A stretch of DNA of 64,000 nt from Azadirachta indica (taxonomy: Eukaryota > Streptophyta > Magnoliopsida > Sapindales > Meliaceae). Numbering within the stretch: position 1 is the first letter of the stretch; every line of letters starts with the position of its first letter. The notes under the pieces are model-generated. The model did no database searches. It was not told where the DNA came from and saw nothing but the letters and a program-made list of their open reading frames with translations. Of the stretch, positions 1 through 11,141 are shown piece after piece. A program made the position numbers and the translations under genes. The stretch is from positions 17,706,457 through 17,770,456 of the forward strand of contig CM040442.1 of NCBI GenBank assembly GCA_022749755.1, written 5' to 3'.

Positions 1-3000
1 CATCCCTCATACGTGGTCAATAGTATGCATCCTTTAACAAAACCAAAGCACGATAAATACTAAGATATCTAGTTCATTTGGAGTCATGACCCTTCTCTAT
101 CAATTCTCATTGCAAGTTTCCCCACTTCAAAATGTAAAAATGGTTCTTGATAGTGTAAAGAATGTCATTTTTTGTCCAAAACTATCTTTTTTTGTCCTTT
201 TGGGCAAGTTCCCTAAGACTCTTGGCAAAGGGGTTATGTGTTAAGCCTTCCTCGACATGATCCAACACGCTACACTCTAGTTAGCTAATAGATACGAACT
301 TGGCTTTTTAATTCAGTACATTCACAACAATATTAACTCATCCTGGCTTGTACTCCATGACATAATCAAACTCTGCTAATAAGTCTTGCCAGCAGGCTTG
401 CTTGAGGCTAAGCTTTTTCTTATTCTAAAAATAGCTTATTACAACATTGTTGATTTTAATCACAAACCATCCTTCAAGCAAGTAATATTGTCATACTTAC
501 AAGCAATGGATGATTACCGTCATCTCCTTATCATACACGAGATATTACTGCTCTGTGTCATTAAGCTTGCGACTTTTATAAGCAATAAGGGAAGCATTTT
601 GTATTAACACATCCCCAATAGCATAATCTAATGCATCTGTTTGCACCTCAAATGGTTTGGAGTATTTGCAACGCCAAAACTGGATCCTCTATTACAACTT
701 GTTTAAAGTCTTCAAAGCAATTTTGGTAGGCAAACGTCCATTCCCAAGCCTCTTTTTTCTTAAGCAAATTCTTCAAGGCCATTGCTTTCTTCGAATACCC
801 CGAGTTAAAGAGTCAATAATAGTTGATAAGGCCAAAAAATGATCTCAACTTAGAAACAAAAGTAAAGGGTTTTCATTCTTTAACGGTACGCACCTTAGTC
901 GTGTCCATATGTATCTGCTTGTTGAATATTTTGTGCCTTAAAAACAGCACCTCTTATTGGATGAACAAGTATTTCTCTGATTTCACATAAAGCTCATTCT
1001 CTCGTAAAACTTGAAAAACACGCCTTAAATGCTTCATATGCTCTTTGAGACTCACATTATATATAACAATGTCATCCAAATATCCATCACAAACTTGTCG
1101 AGGAATTGATGGAATATTTGGTTCATTGGGGTGCAAAAAGTTATCAGTGTATTGGTAAGGCCGAAAGGCATGGTAAGAAACTTATACAGCCTATAGTATG
1201 TCACACACATTGTCTTCGCCTTATCTCTTTCTATAATCTATGTCTACCAATATTCGAACCTCAAATCAAGTTTTGAAAACCATCGACTATGGCCAAGTCA
1301 ATCAAAAACGTCCTCTATACAAAGAATAGGGTACTAATTCTTCACCATTACCTTATCTAGTGACCAGTAGTCAATACACATTTACAAGCTCTCATCATGC
1401 TTCTGCTGAAACAATACCGATGCGCTAAATGATGCTTTTGAAGTTTTCACAAATCTGACATCCAACAACTCCATCAATTGCTTTCGAAGCTCTTCGAGTT
1501 CTAATAGAGACATTCTGTAAGAACCCATTGCTAGAAGTTTAGTACCCGATTTAAGCTCTATAGACTTCACTCATCAAAGGAAGTCTTTTGGGCAGTTTCA
1601 ATGACATTACATTGCTGAACTCTCGAATTATACCTCGAACATCCTTCGAAATGTTAGAAATTAGAGTTAGAGTGCATTGTCCTTGAGCGTGGTCAGGTAA
1701 GCCTTCCCCCCCTTCTTCACCCGTCTCGCAATTTTTAAAGTACACAACACCTTCATCCCAACTTAAATCCGCTCAATCGGCACCTTGTACACCTTTCTCA
1801 TATCTTTAAATTTTATGCACCCATCATCTGTAAATGTAAAGGACAACATTTGGTTAAAGAACTCATCACCCAACACTAGCTAGAAATCACTCAACGGCAT
1901 AATGTTCAGGTCTATCTTGCCTTGCCATGTCCCATTTTTTATAGATAAGCTGTGAACGACTCTCTAAATAGGACAAGGCAGTTGATCGACAACATGAACT
2001 CATCCAAGCTTTTTACTATGCACTAACCCCCTTAACCTTATCGCCAATTTCTCTACAACTAAACATTGATTAGTACTGAAATCAATCAAAGCTTTCAAGC
2101 TTATCCCATTTATGTTAATGATGACATATTTTTTAACATCCTCTGAAGCTCTAGCTTCACTATTGTCTTGGCCTTGCTGCCTCTATCTTAGGTATCTCTT
2201 TAGCCTTCATAACATTAACGATATGCATCGATCCTATTCGGGCATCTTTCGCTACCTCATACAAGAAGCATGACATTGGTCTACTCCACTATGGACACTC
2301 CTTTATGTGATGTGCTCGATTACAAAAATAGCACATCCATTGGTTCCGCTCATTGCGTTACTTGTTATACACGCTTATTACCATCTCATCGCTCATTATC
2401 TTTTTATGACCTCCTTGTATATTGTTGAGGTTTTGGCTTGTAAGGTTGTCTCCCCCAACTTTTTCGTAACCACCTTTATTTAGTTTTTTATTTCAGTCTT
2501 ATTTTAGAGGCTCGCAGCTATACTTGATCAAAGTTTTAGCTATGGCAATTGTCGAATCAAGTCTTGTACATTCCTTTACTTTAACTCTTGCTAAGCTCAT
2601 AATTGTAATCTATCAAGGAAAAACAACGACCGACTCTTCTTTGGTTTGTCGATGATCTTGAGCATTAAGGAATTGTATTCCCATACATATTCTTCAATCG
2701 ACCCTACTACTTCAAGTCCTAGAGTTTCTATATAATAGACTCTTCAACATTTTCATATTGGAATTGTCTCTTAAATTCCACCTTAAATGTATCCTTAGTG
2801 TCAATGCGGCATAATCCTCTCTCCATCTCCGTATGTCGGTGTCTTCACCATAGTGTCGCATCACTTTCAAAATAAAGAGTTATGGTATTTATCTTGAACT
2901 CATCTTTATATAGTTGAATGGCATCGAAATGACGTTCTATCATCTACAGGAAATTCTTTATTTCCTTGACATTCTACTTGCTTGAAAATTTGGGAGGATC

Positions 3001-3540
3001 TAAAACTTGAACTCTTGGCGCGCTACTTGAAGCAACATTTGAAGTGATAGCAGTTTTGCATAGCATGAGGTCTTAGCAAACTTCCGTCAACTCTACTTTC
3101 ACTGTTTTCATGCACCATCATTATCTCTTTAAAATCATCTATGGCATACTTCATGGACTTGGCAAATATGTCGAAAGTTTGCTAGAGTCTACCCTCAATA
3201 ACGACAACCATTACATCCGTCTCACACTCTCTACTTGATCGTCGAGAATATCAAAATGCTTATGAATGCCACCTAAGGACAACTCAAGTTTCGCCAGCCT
3301 AACTTTAAAAGAGCTCACCATTTCTTTCGAAACAGTCTTCTCTTTTGACCCTTCTTTAACCTTTGGGCATGCCTACACTCCTTCTATACCAACTCTGTAA
3401 CATGACTACCCTCAATGTCTTTGGTTGCCATCACAAATTTTTCACAAACTTACTTCCCACAAGCAAGATATCACATCCAAAATTTCATAATAATTTTCTC
3501 CACAACAAACCAACAACTCAAAATTTCACAACAAATATTC
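1..3540 (-). pseudogene. gypsy gag-pol remnant, broken (copy 1)
   Basis: Minus-strand translation gives pieces of a gag-pol polyprotein. From upstream to downstream they are a gag region (about 3400-2340), a zinc knuckle CYFC..H..C at 2333-2295, and a protease segment around 2110-2060 where the usual DSGA/DTGA reads as DFST. Then come the reverse transcriptase N-terminal part (1745-1382), the catalytic YLDDI with the following helix (1136-954), RNase H pieces (850-380) and the integrase zinc-binding region (250-1). The pieces lie in different frames with many stops. The reading is supported by its match to the better preserved copy at 11142-14665. It is not expected to make protein. Confidence 0.8.
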
Positions 3541-3684
3541 AAAAGTAACTAAAGATATAGCAAAGGTTCTACCTCAATAATCAAAACCCTAGATTCAATA
3601 ATCAAGGCTTCTTAAGGTTAGCTTCAACAAAATAATAACTACAAAGTTATTAAGTAGTTTACCATACAAAAATCACATAAACTT

Positions 3685-3696
3685 GCTCTGATACCA
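3685..3696 (-). other. Retrotransposon primer-binding site (tRNA-iMet type)
   Basis: The minus strand reads TGGTATCAGAGC, the canonical plant LTR-retrotransposon primer-binding site complementary to the 3' end of initiator tRNA-Met. It sits three bases inside the LTR edge at 3700, which fixes both the orientation of gypsy copy 1 and its LTR boundary. Confidence 0.88.
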
Positions 3697-3699
3697 AAC

Positions 3700-4320
3700 T
3701 GTCACATGTTGGAAATTTGAAGTTTCCGTCACCGTGTGGCACCTAACTTAACTTACAAAAAAATTGAATTAAGTAAGCCTTAGATTGCCAAGATCAATTT
3801 ATGCGCTTGTGTGTTTTTGAGTGCTGTGAGTTTTCTGCCTAATATAAGTTTAAAGGAAATGTAAAGAGAAGAGAAGAGAGAGCCAAACGTGATAGCAAAG
3901 ATGGAAATGGTAATGCTTTCTTTATTCTTCTAAAATAAGCTTTACACATATATATATGTACAATTCAATAGTTAGGATTGCCTCTCAACAAACACTTTGA
4001 ATAGCTGAGATTATAAGGCAATATTTTATACACAATAAAGTACCTACTACCGCTAACACAAATTGGGCTATTTAGGCATGAACAGTCACAGAGCTACAAT
4101 GCATGCTACAGTGCCAAGTTATTGCTTGTTATATTCTATGCTCAGCTACATATGAATTGGCCCAAATAAAGTTTAGCTTGCTGTCACAATGGAAGTTTTA
4201 GCAAACATACTCATTGTGCCTGTGGTAGAAACTACTCATGTGTAAGATGCAATGCCCAACGCTCGTGGATAAAGCTCGCGTGCTCACAGAGTTATCGCTC
4301 GTGCTGGCGGCATATGACGA
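3700..4320 (-). repeat. 5' LTR of gypsy copy 1
   Basis: On the minus strand this is the upstream LTR. Its inner edge is CATGTGACA, followed by a 3-base spacer and the primer-binding site. Its outer edge, near 4311-4320, is a mutated form of the family's terminal TGTCACATG. It aligns by eye over its length with the LTRs at 10367-10989 and 14743-15373, for example in the segments around the ACGAGC and GTTGGGC motifs. It is about 620 bp long. The partner LTR is outside the window, so target duplication and insertion age cannot be judged here. Confidence 0.82.
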
Positions 4321-6029
4321 TGTATATGCCTTTACAATGGCAACAAACCAGTTGAATTTCATTCACATAAAACCTTTAAATAACGAATTGTCATGGTCGT
4401 AGCAAAGCAACCTGTGAGACACACTCAAATGACTCCCACATTCAAGGATAAGCCTTCTAGTATATCCTATATGTTATTGGTTTTGGCTTTCCCAAACTTC
4501 ATTAGGAGGATGACTCTAATCCTTGACCAACTGTGGGTAAGGGTGATCTAATCCCCTCTACAATGAAGCCCTTTGGGACCGAAGCAGTTTGGCACCAGGA
4601 AATGCTCTTGTGCTTAAGTTATCACACCAACACTCTAGAAAGCAAGCAATCTCTCCAAGCGTGATAGACTATACTTTTAGTGTTAGAAAATTAGGCTCAA
4701 TAATTTGTTAAAGTACAAAAACTTATTAAATACAATAATTTCAAATACCAGTAAAATAATAGATATGCAAAATATAAAAATGAGAACACCATAATTTAAC
4801 TGAGGTTTGATAAAGATTGTTACCTACATTCTGGATTATTTTATTATTATTAAAATGAGAGAAATTATAAAATTTAGTTATAATATATAATTATTTATAA
4901 ATTTAATCAAACTAATTTGTAATATTTATAAAATAATAGAAGAAATTAAAATATTATAAATAGTGGAATCAAAGTTAAATTTTCTAGGCAGAACTGCACG
5001 TGAAGAACTCTATTGGTGGTTTCTTGTTCTGTTTTTGGCTTAATAAGAATGAATAGAAACAAAATGGTTTGACTCCTTTTACGGTTTGCCATCTTTTTAT
5101 AGCTTATTGAAGCTTTAATTAGTCGGTCATAAATTAACCGATTTGATTAATTAAGGTTATCGAAATGATTAATTAAGGTTTTGCTTTTAGATAGATATTC
5201 CATGTAATATGGATATATTATTAACATAATTTGTAATTAAACAAAATTAGTCACCAATAATAAGCTCTCTTCATGCCACCTATATTCTTCAATTATTACG
5301 TTGATTTTATCGCAGTTGTCCCAAAATAGTTAAGTGCAACAAACTTCATCTTACATATATCTCTGAAGTTCATAAAATGAGTTATTTGAATAACATTTAG
5401 AATTTTAGAATTTCTTTTTTACAGTAAGAAATAAAAATGAATATAAGTATTATTTCTTTTCATTATTGACTTATAAGTTTATAACTGTTATTTCTAATTT
5501 TATAACTATAATAATTTTAACAAGTTAAAAAAAAGTTAGTTGTCTCAACTTATTAACTAAGTCAAATCAAAATTATCAGGTTTATAGAAATAAAATTGAA
5601 ATATAATTAAAACTTATGAAATTAAACTGAACCAAATTGAACTGATCAAGTTAAAACAGTTCATATGATTTTATTCAACCTTTACTAATTTTCTCTTAAT
5701 TACTTTTGTATTATAATATTTGAGTGCGAATACCTTTTTAACAACTATGTATTTATATATGGAATTCAAAGGTATTAATAAATTTTTTAAAAAATAAAAG
5801 AATTAGACATATTACATTATTTATACATTTATTCAATAAATTTTAGTTATGTGTACAGTGAACATTTATTTTAAAATTCATAAATTTCAAAATGAAAATT
5901 ATAATAACAATTTTAAAAATTTTGAAATACATGTGATATTTTTATGGAATAATTCTATTAAATTTATAACCATCCACCCTAATATTTTTTAACAATTCTA
6001 CAAATGTTAAGCAAAAACATGTTGTGTTG
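4321..6029. other. AT-rich intergenic DNA, no gene recognised
   Basis: The first 350 bases (to about 4680) are less AT-rich and resemble repeat-derived sequence, but I could not assign them to a family. From 4680 to 6000 the sequence is AT-rich, with short runs of AT repeats and no open frame, RNA motif or terminal repeat that I can defend. Confidence 0.5.
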
Positions 6030-6040
6030 ACTGTTGAGGT

Positions 6041-6225
6041 TGGGCCGGCCTTCGATTGCCCAAACAAATACAACTCAAAGTCATAGGCCTACAACATACC
6101 AACATAGAAATTGACGCCAATCAAAATGTAGGGCCATTTTCGTAATTAAAAGAAAGAGGTTTGGACTTATGGTCTTTTCAAACTCAAACACAAACCCTAA
6201 AACGTCTTCCTCCACCCCTATAAAA
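6041..6225 (+). promoter_or_regulatory. Putative Pol II promoter: Site II, telo-box and TATA motifs
   Basis: Within 185 bases there are a Site II element TGGGCC (6041-6046), a second one in reverse (GCCCA, 6058-6062), a telo-box AAACCCTAA (6192-6200) and a TATA box TATAAAA (6219-6225). This combination is known from promoters of plant ribosomal-protein and snoRNA genes. A start would be expected near 6250. The stretch stands out from its AT-rich surroundings. Downstream there is no long open frame on the plus strand, which favours a non-coding transcript such as the structured RNA candidate at 6445-6593. Confidence 0.5.
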
Positions 6226-6444
6226 TGGTCAAGACGTATTGTTCCATCTCTGCAATCTACTTCAGCTGCAGTTTTTCATCTTATTTTCTCTTAAGATATA
6301 AGAATTGCTGGGTTTAAGCTTTTGTTTCTCATCTTATTTTCCTTTTTTGAGATTTAAGAATTGCTGGGATTCTTCATCTATTTGTAGTTTTCTTTTTTGA
6401 ATTTTAAATTTTGTGGGTTTATGATAAAAATAGAAGTAATAAAA

Positions 6445-6593
6445 TCTGTGCACAATAAGCCGATGCTCTGGAGCGAAAAGAAATGAAGGTGGCATGGTTA
6501 TGTGCACAGAAATTGATTCAATTGGGTCTGCATGTCTGCTCTTGATGATGCCGAAAGGTTCTGATTTCGGGGCCTGGTTATGACCTACAATCA
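6445..6593 (+). ncRNA. Candidate structured RNA, possibly an H/ACA-type snoRNA
   Basis: Two hairpins can be drawn. The first is closed by a perfect 10-bp stem, TCTGTGCACA (6445-6454) with TGTGCACAGA (6501-6510), and continues inward with single-base bulges. The second has an outer stem GGGTC (about 6524-6528) with GACCT (6582-6586), immediately followed by ACA and three more bases, and an apical stem CCGAAA/TTTCGG (6551-6556 and 6565-6570). Hairpin-hinge-hairpin-ACA is the H/ACA snoRNA plan, and a possible H box overlaps the end of the first hairpin. The upstream motifs fit a snoRNA promoter. Against this, the first stem is unusually regular and the second pocket is asymmetric. Another small RNA class or chance remains possible. 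Confidence 0.33.
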
Positions 6594-6599
6594 TTTTAC

Positions 6600-7700
6600 C
6601 TTCTTATTTTCTTCTTCCATTGGTTGATTATATTTTATTTGGTTTTGTTATTTAATTATTGGGTTATGATCTTGATTTTCAATAAGAAAGAAATTGTTTT
6701 AATATTATACAAAGGGTTTATAAATAATTAGTTTTTTTATGTTGAAAAAATAATTAGGTTTAAAGAGAATTAGTGTTGAATTAGTGTAGGTAAATTTTAT
6801 TTATTAAAATAATTGTTTTAAGTATTTAATATAATATAATATAATATGTATATTTATTTAAAATAATTTATAAAAAAAATTAAAATAAAAAATAAAATTA
6901 AAAATTAAAAAATAATGAAAAAGAAATTTTAGTTTGAATACTTTTATTTCTCAATTAAAATTAAAATTTAAGAATTATTTGTTGAAAAGATTTTTTTTAT
7001 TCTAGTAGGACATTTTATAAACGTATTGAAAAGATTTTTTGCTATATATTTTTTTTATCGATAATTCTGATTCAAATTTATATTGAAACACTATAAAATG
7101 AAGTATAAGTAAAGACTTGCTCAAAATTATTTGTTAATGTTTGAGTTAGAGGTGATAAAACGAGTAGGCAGGTTCGCGCGCGGCATGATATTATTTACGG
7201 ATTGAGCTGAGAAAATGGTCTATAAATAGTAAAATTAGTTATTAATTACTATGTACAATAAAACTATTTTATTATTTATCAGTATCATTTAATTTTATTA
7301 TGTTTGAGTTTAGCAATGTTGACGGAGTCAATGGCAATTAATACTTAATAGGGATGCCTTAGAAAGAATAAAATAAGAATTTGCTAAATCCGAAAAAATA
7401 ATTTAATGATTTCACTTAAAATACAATAAACATATAATGTGATAATACAAATTAAAACAGTGGAAGAAATTGATTGTATTGAAGAAGAGGGAAGATTACA
7501 AAGGAAAAGAGAGAAAAGTATATTAATTAATAGATTAATGTAATTAACTAATTAATTCTTTTCATGACATATAATTAAATAATTACTATATTAATATCAA
7601 TTAATTACTTCATATAGTGTAATTAATTATTTGATAGCATATATTAATTAATTACTAGATTATTTGAATTAATAATATATTTTTTTTTAATATTACATAT
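6600..7700. other. AT-rich intergenic DNA
   Basis: Long A/T runs and short ATTAATTA-type motifs are present. No coding frame, tRNA-like box or terminal repeat could be supported. Confidence 0.5.
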
Positions 7701-7707
7701 ACAAACT

Positions 7708-7921
7708 ACCAATATTACATTAAAAATCGATTAAAAGTATTGATTGAATCATATATGATATTGTTTGGATAGTTTCATTTAATTTGATTAATGTCTTACC
7801 CTTATATTTGAGACACCAATATTACATTAAAAATCGATTAGAAGTATTGATTGAGTCATATATGATATTGTTCGGATATTTTTATTTAATTTGATTAATG
7901 TCTCACCCTTATATTTGAAAC
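7708..7921 (+). repeat. Tandem duplication, two units of about 107 bp
   Basis: The segment starting ACCAATATTACATT at 7708 recurs at 7815 with few differences and the same length, including the shared CCCTTATATTTGA end. It is a simple two-copy tandem duplication in intergenic DNA with no coding content. Confidence 0.85.
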
Positions 7922-8555
7922 AAAATTTATCCGTATTCTGATACGATGGATTATACTTGTAATGGATAATATTTTTTACACAAGAGGTGAGAAATTAACT
8001 TTGTTGGCAGAAGCTATCTAGGTTCGAAGATTGTACTCTAACGTGGAGTCCAATTCTCTGCGCACTCACACTTAGCCAAAGTGGTTGAGTTATTACTATA
8101 GTTAAAGTGCGCCAAAAGTTAACACTACTAACGAAAAAATCTAATAGGAGTCCTGCTAATAAATATTTAAACTTGGGAATCTTTTATCATTTAGATCATA
8201 CTTTAGGGATTCAATCGTTATTTATCCTTTTTTTTTTAAGGGTATTTATAATAATTGCGCATATTTATTTACACACTTAGAGCTAGCTTTTATATCATTT
8301 GCTTATTGTTTATCACTATTATTTATCGAATTCCCTAAAATTGCTTGATATTAAATTTGAGTTGTATTCCGTTTCCTCTTCTTTTCTGTTAATGAGCTTG
8401 GAGTACATTAGAAAAAAAAAGGTATAAATGATAGACCTACAATTTAAAGGTGAATTGACACCTTTAAAATTAATTATTATAAGCGGTTAAATTGATGAAA
8501 ATGTAAATTAATTGATTGTGAAAGGTTTAATTGATGTTTGGAAGTCATTAAAGTT

Positions 8556-8807
8556 CTTTACAATTAATTTTTGTAAGTTGACAACAATTAAGGTGATTGA
8601 TTATAAAGGGTTTAAAGACACTTGAAAATCAATTAGAGGTCTTTAAGGATCAAAGACCAAAGATTATTAACTTTTCAAGTACTTTACAATTAATTTTTGT
8701 AAGTTGAGAACAATTAAGCTGATTTGTTGTAAAAGGTTTAAATGGCACTTGAAAGTCAATTAGAGGTCTTTAAAGATCAAAGACCAAAGATTATGAACTT
8801 CTCAAGT
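8556..8807 (+). repeat. Tandem duplication, two units of about 126 bp
   Basis: CTTTACAATTAATTTTTGTA begins at 8556 and again at 8682. The similarity continues through the AGAGGTCTTTAA and GATCAAAGACCAAAGATTAT segments of both units. Part of the motif also recurs in degraded form just upstream (about 8440-8555), which suggests an older third unit. There is no coding content. Confidence 0.82.
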
Positions 8808-9489
8808 ATGATCGACTAGAGAAATGGACACAAGTTAGAGTCATCCACCAATCAAGTAAAAATATTATGCAAACTTTGACTCTTATTCTTTCTTTTTTTC
8901 TCATTGTTGTGTTTATAGTTATTATACATATTTGCTCAAACACTTAAAGTATTAATTATTTTAAATTAACAAAAAAAAAGAAATTTTTTAAAATAATCTT
9001 TTTTTAGATCTAATTGACATAAATAGTCACCCGAATTTTTTTTTTACAAAACTAACCCAACATTCATTTTTCAAACAATTTTACTTTCACTAGCTATCAT
9101 CATTTTTTTAATATTTTTTTACAACAATTAAAAATTTTTTTTCCTTTGTACTTTAAGTTCATTTCACAAAATTCTAACTGTCCTCCCAAAATCTCTTCAC
9201 CTGAGCGACAGTGAGCATCGACAATTAGTGGACCATTGGATACATGACATTTATGGTGCTATCAATAGTGAAATAAGAGGTTACATTTACTACAAATTTG
9301 AAGGTAGCAAAAAAGAGTTAAGCATATAAAATGAAGTGGATATATAATTTATGATATTCACAACATGAATGAGAAATGTTTAAAATGTATTTTAGGTTGG
9401 ATTATGCGATGAAATCATTGAATGTATGTTTTTGGATTATTTTGAGAAAAAGATGCATTGATTTAAGATGAAATGTGTTTGTTTTGTCC
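8808..9489. other. AT-rich intergenic DNA left of the copia palindrome
   Basis: No gene or repeat boundary was recognised. The outer end of the left copia LTR must fall at or just before 9490, but no clean terminal TG was found, so the LTR is truncated or rearranged here. Confidence 0.45.
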
Positions 9490-10011
9490 TTGATATTTTG
9501 GGTGCTAATATTAGATTAATCTAATTTACCTGAAATCTACATATTTAATTAATCTCATTAATTAAATAACACGCCCATTAATTAATCTTATTAATTAAAC
9601 AGTTAGCTCAATTTAATAGATTCAATAATATTAGAGTTAAGATTTGGTAGAACACTATAAAAAGGAACCTAAAGTGTGCACTCAGGTTAAGAGAACACAC
9701 TAACTACATGCAAAACAAGGCAATAAATCTAGGATTGGCACGCTCTCCATGTCCAAGCCTCCTAAGCTCACCTTGTGTGATGTTTTGGCTTCTTGTATTC
9801 TTCCTAACCATTTACTCCTCACTTTTCTTTGATTTTGATTCGCAATTGATGCCCACACATCAAGTTTTTGCACAAAAAAGCAAACATGGAAATCTAATTG
9901 GTAATAAGGCACAAAGATCTAACAATTTCTTAAAACTATACCTACAAGGTCCTAGTCTCAGAGACAATTCCACTGGTGAATTTGATCCAAACTTTCCTCC
10001 GAATTTCAACA
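9490..10011 (+). repeat. Truncated copia-type LTR, left arm
   Basis: This is the 3' portion of an LTR. It contains a TATA box (CACTATAAAAAGGAACC, near 9653-9669) and ends in CAACA at 10011, directly before a primer-binding site. It matches the reverse complement of 19567-20000 in the right arm. The full right-arm LTR is 1658 bp, so this one has lost more than 1 kb of its 5' side. The block at about 9495-9630 is in the opposite orientation to that expected from the right arm. Confidence 0.75.
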
Positions 10012-10013
10012 AT

Positions 10014-10025
10014 TGATATCAGAGC
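10014..10025 (+). other. Primer-binding site of the left copia copy
   Basis: TGATATCAGAGC differs at one base from the plant initiator-Met site TGGTATCAGAGC and lies three bases after the LTR end at 10011. It fixes the orientation of the left copia copy. The right copy lacks an equivalent site. Confidence 0.78.
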
Positions 10026-10366
10026 CAAGTTCCTCCTAGAAAGCGTAGAAGTGTTTTTTATTTTTGATATTTGATTCTTTGTGCTTTGCTTGTTATAATT
10101 GTAGCATAAGATGATTAGATTTGGTATTTAGTTTCTATTGAATTTTATTGCATATAATTATATGATGATTGCAATGGATGGGTATGTTTTTTATGGTGGA
10201 TATGTGGTCTTAGATATTTAATTGTATGTTTTTATTGGATATGTAATTTAAAGGGTGACATAAAAGCTATTTAATTACTTTCTTTGTATGTTTATATTTT
10301 TTTGTAAATTAGTATACAAAATAATATGTAAACCTAGAGACCAAACATGGAGGATGAAGAACGCAT

Positions 10367-10989
10367 TGTCACGTACCACTACCATGAGCAGTAACTCCAC
10401 GAGCCCGCGAACTTTATCCACAAGCGTTGGGCGTTACACCGTATGCATGAACGAGTTCTATCACGACCACAGTGGGCATATTGGCTGAAATTTTCACTGA
10501 GGCAGAAAGCAAAATCTCAATTGTACCTTTACTCATTGTGTTGGGCAGAAAGCATGACAAAGTGGTAGCTTGAACTGTGGCACGCACTATAGCTCGAGCA
10601 CAGTTCATGCCCAATAAGCCCAATATAAGATAGTGGGGTTAGGTGGGATATTTTGACTTATTTTAATATAAAATGTTGTACTTTAATTTTAGCCCTTCTT
10701 AGTGCTTTGTAAAAGGCAATCTTAACCATTCAAATATAAATATGTGTGTAATGCTTGTTTAGTGTAATGAAGAAACTACCATTTCCTACTCTTTCTCTCA
10801 TGTTTTGCTCTTCCTTTTCTTGCAATTGCAATTGGCTTTCACTTATATTAGGCAGGAATCTCACGCTACTCAGTCTACACACAAGCAACCCACTTTGATC
10901 TTGCCTTTAAAAAGCTTACCTAGGTCGGTTTTTCCATCAGCTGAGTTAGGTGCCGCACAGGTTTGGAATCTCAGTTTTCCAGCAACTGA
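10367..10989 (+). repeat. 5' LTR of gypsy copy 2
   Basis: It starts TGTCACGTACC at 10367 and aligns along its length with 14743-15373. The shared segments include TATCACGACCACAGT, CATATTGGCTGAAATTT and TACCTAGGTCGGTTTTT. The 3' edge near 10989 is damaged: the terminal CATGTGACA and the adjoining primer-binding site seen in copy 1 are replaced by a short deletion joining LTR to leader. Confidence 0.85.
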
Positions 10990-11141
10990 GTTAGGTGATT
11001 TTTGTGTGGTATGATACTTCATTTCATTGTGGCTATTGTTTGTTGAAGCTAGCATTGTGAAACCTTGGTTATAGAACCTAGGGTTTGACTGTTGTTGTAG
11101 GAACACTACTATATCATAAGCAGCACGACAAGAGAAAGCAA

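Larger units (their letters stand above)
1..4320 (-). mobile_element. Ty3/gypsy LTR retrotransposon, partial and degraded (gypsy copy 1)
   Basis: Read on the minus strand, this stretch holds an LTR (3700-4320), an initiator-Met-type primer-binding site (3685-3696), a gag region, a CCHC zinc knuckle (2295-2333), a protease-like segment (about 2060-2110), reverse transcriptase (about 950-1750), RNase H (about 380-850) and the start of integrase (about 1-250). The order protease-RT-RNase H-integrase is that of Ty3/gypsy. The rest of integrase and the 3' LTR lie beyond the left edge. It is the same family as the element at 10367-15373, with matching LTR, untranslated leader and coding segments. 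Stops and frameshifts are frequent, so it cannot be autonomous now. Unlike the second copy it keeps the gag region and primer-binding site. Confidence 0.88.

Noticed and set aside
6541..6565. Box C/D snoRNA reading (TGATGAT followed by CTGA)
   Set aside because: The first base of box C does not fit, and no second C'/D pair or terminal stem was found; the hairpin-ACA reading explains more of the sequence.
6334..6594. 86-codon minus-strand frame over the RNA candidate
   Set aside because: Low-complexity C-terminal half and no domain; promoter-like motifs point to the other strand.
9708..10016. 102-codon plus-strand frame with a hydrophobic start
   Set aside because: It lies wholly within the copia-type LTR and ends at the primer-binding site; the inverted copy does not keep it open.
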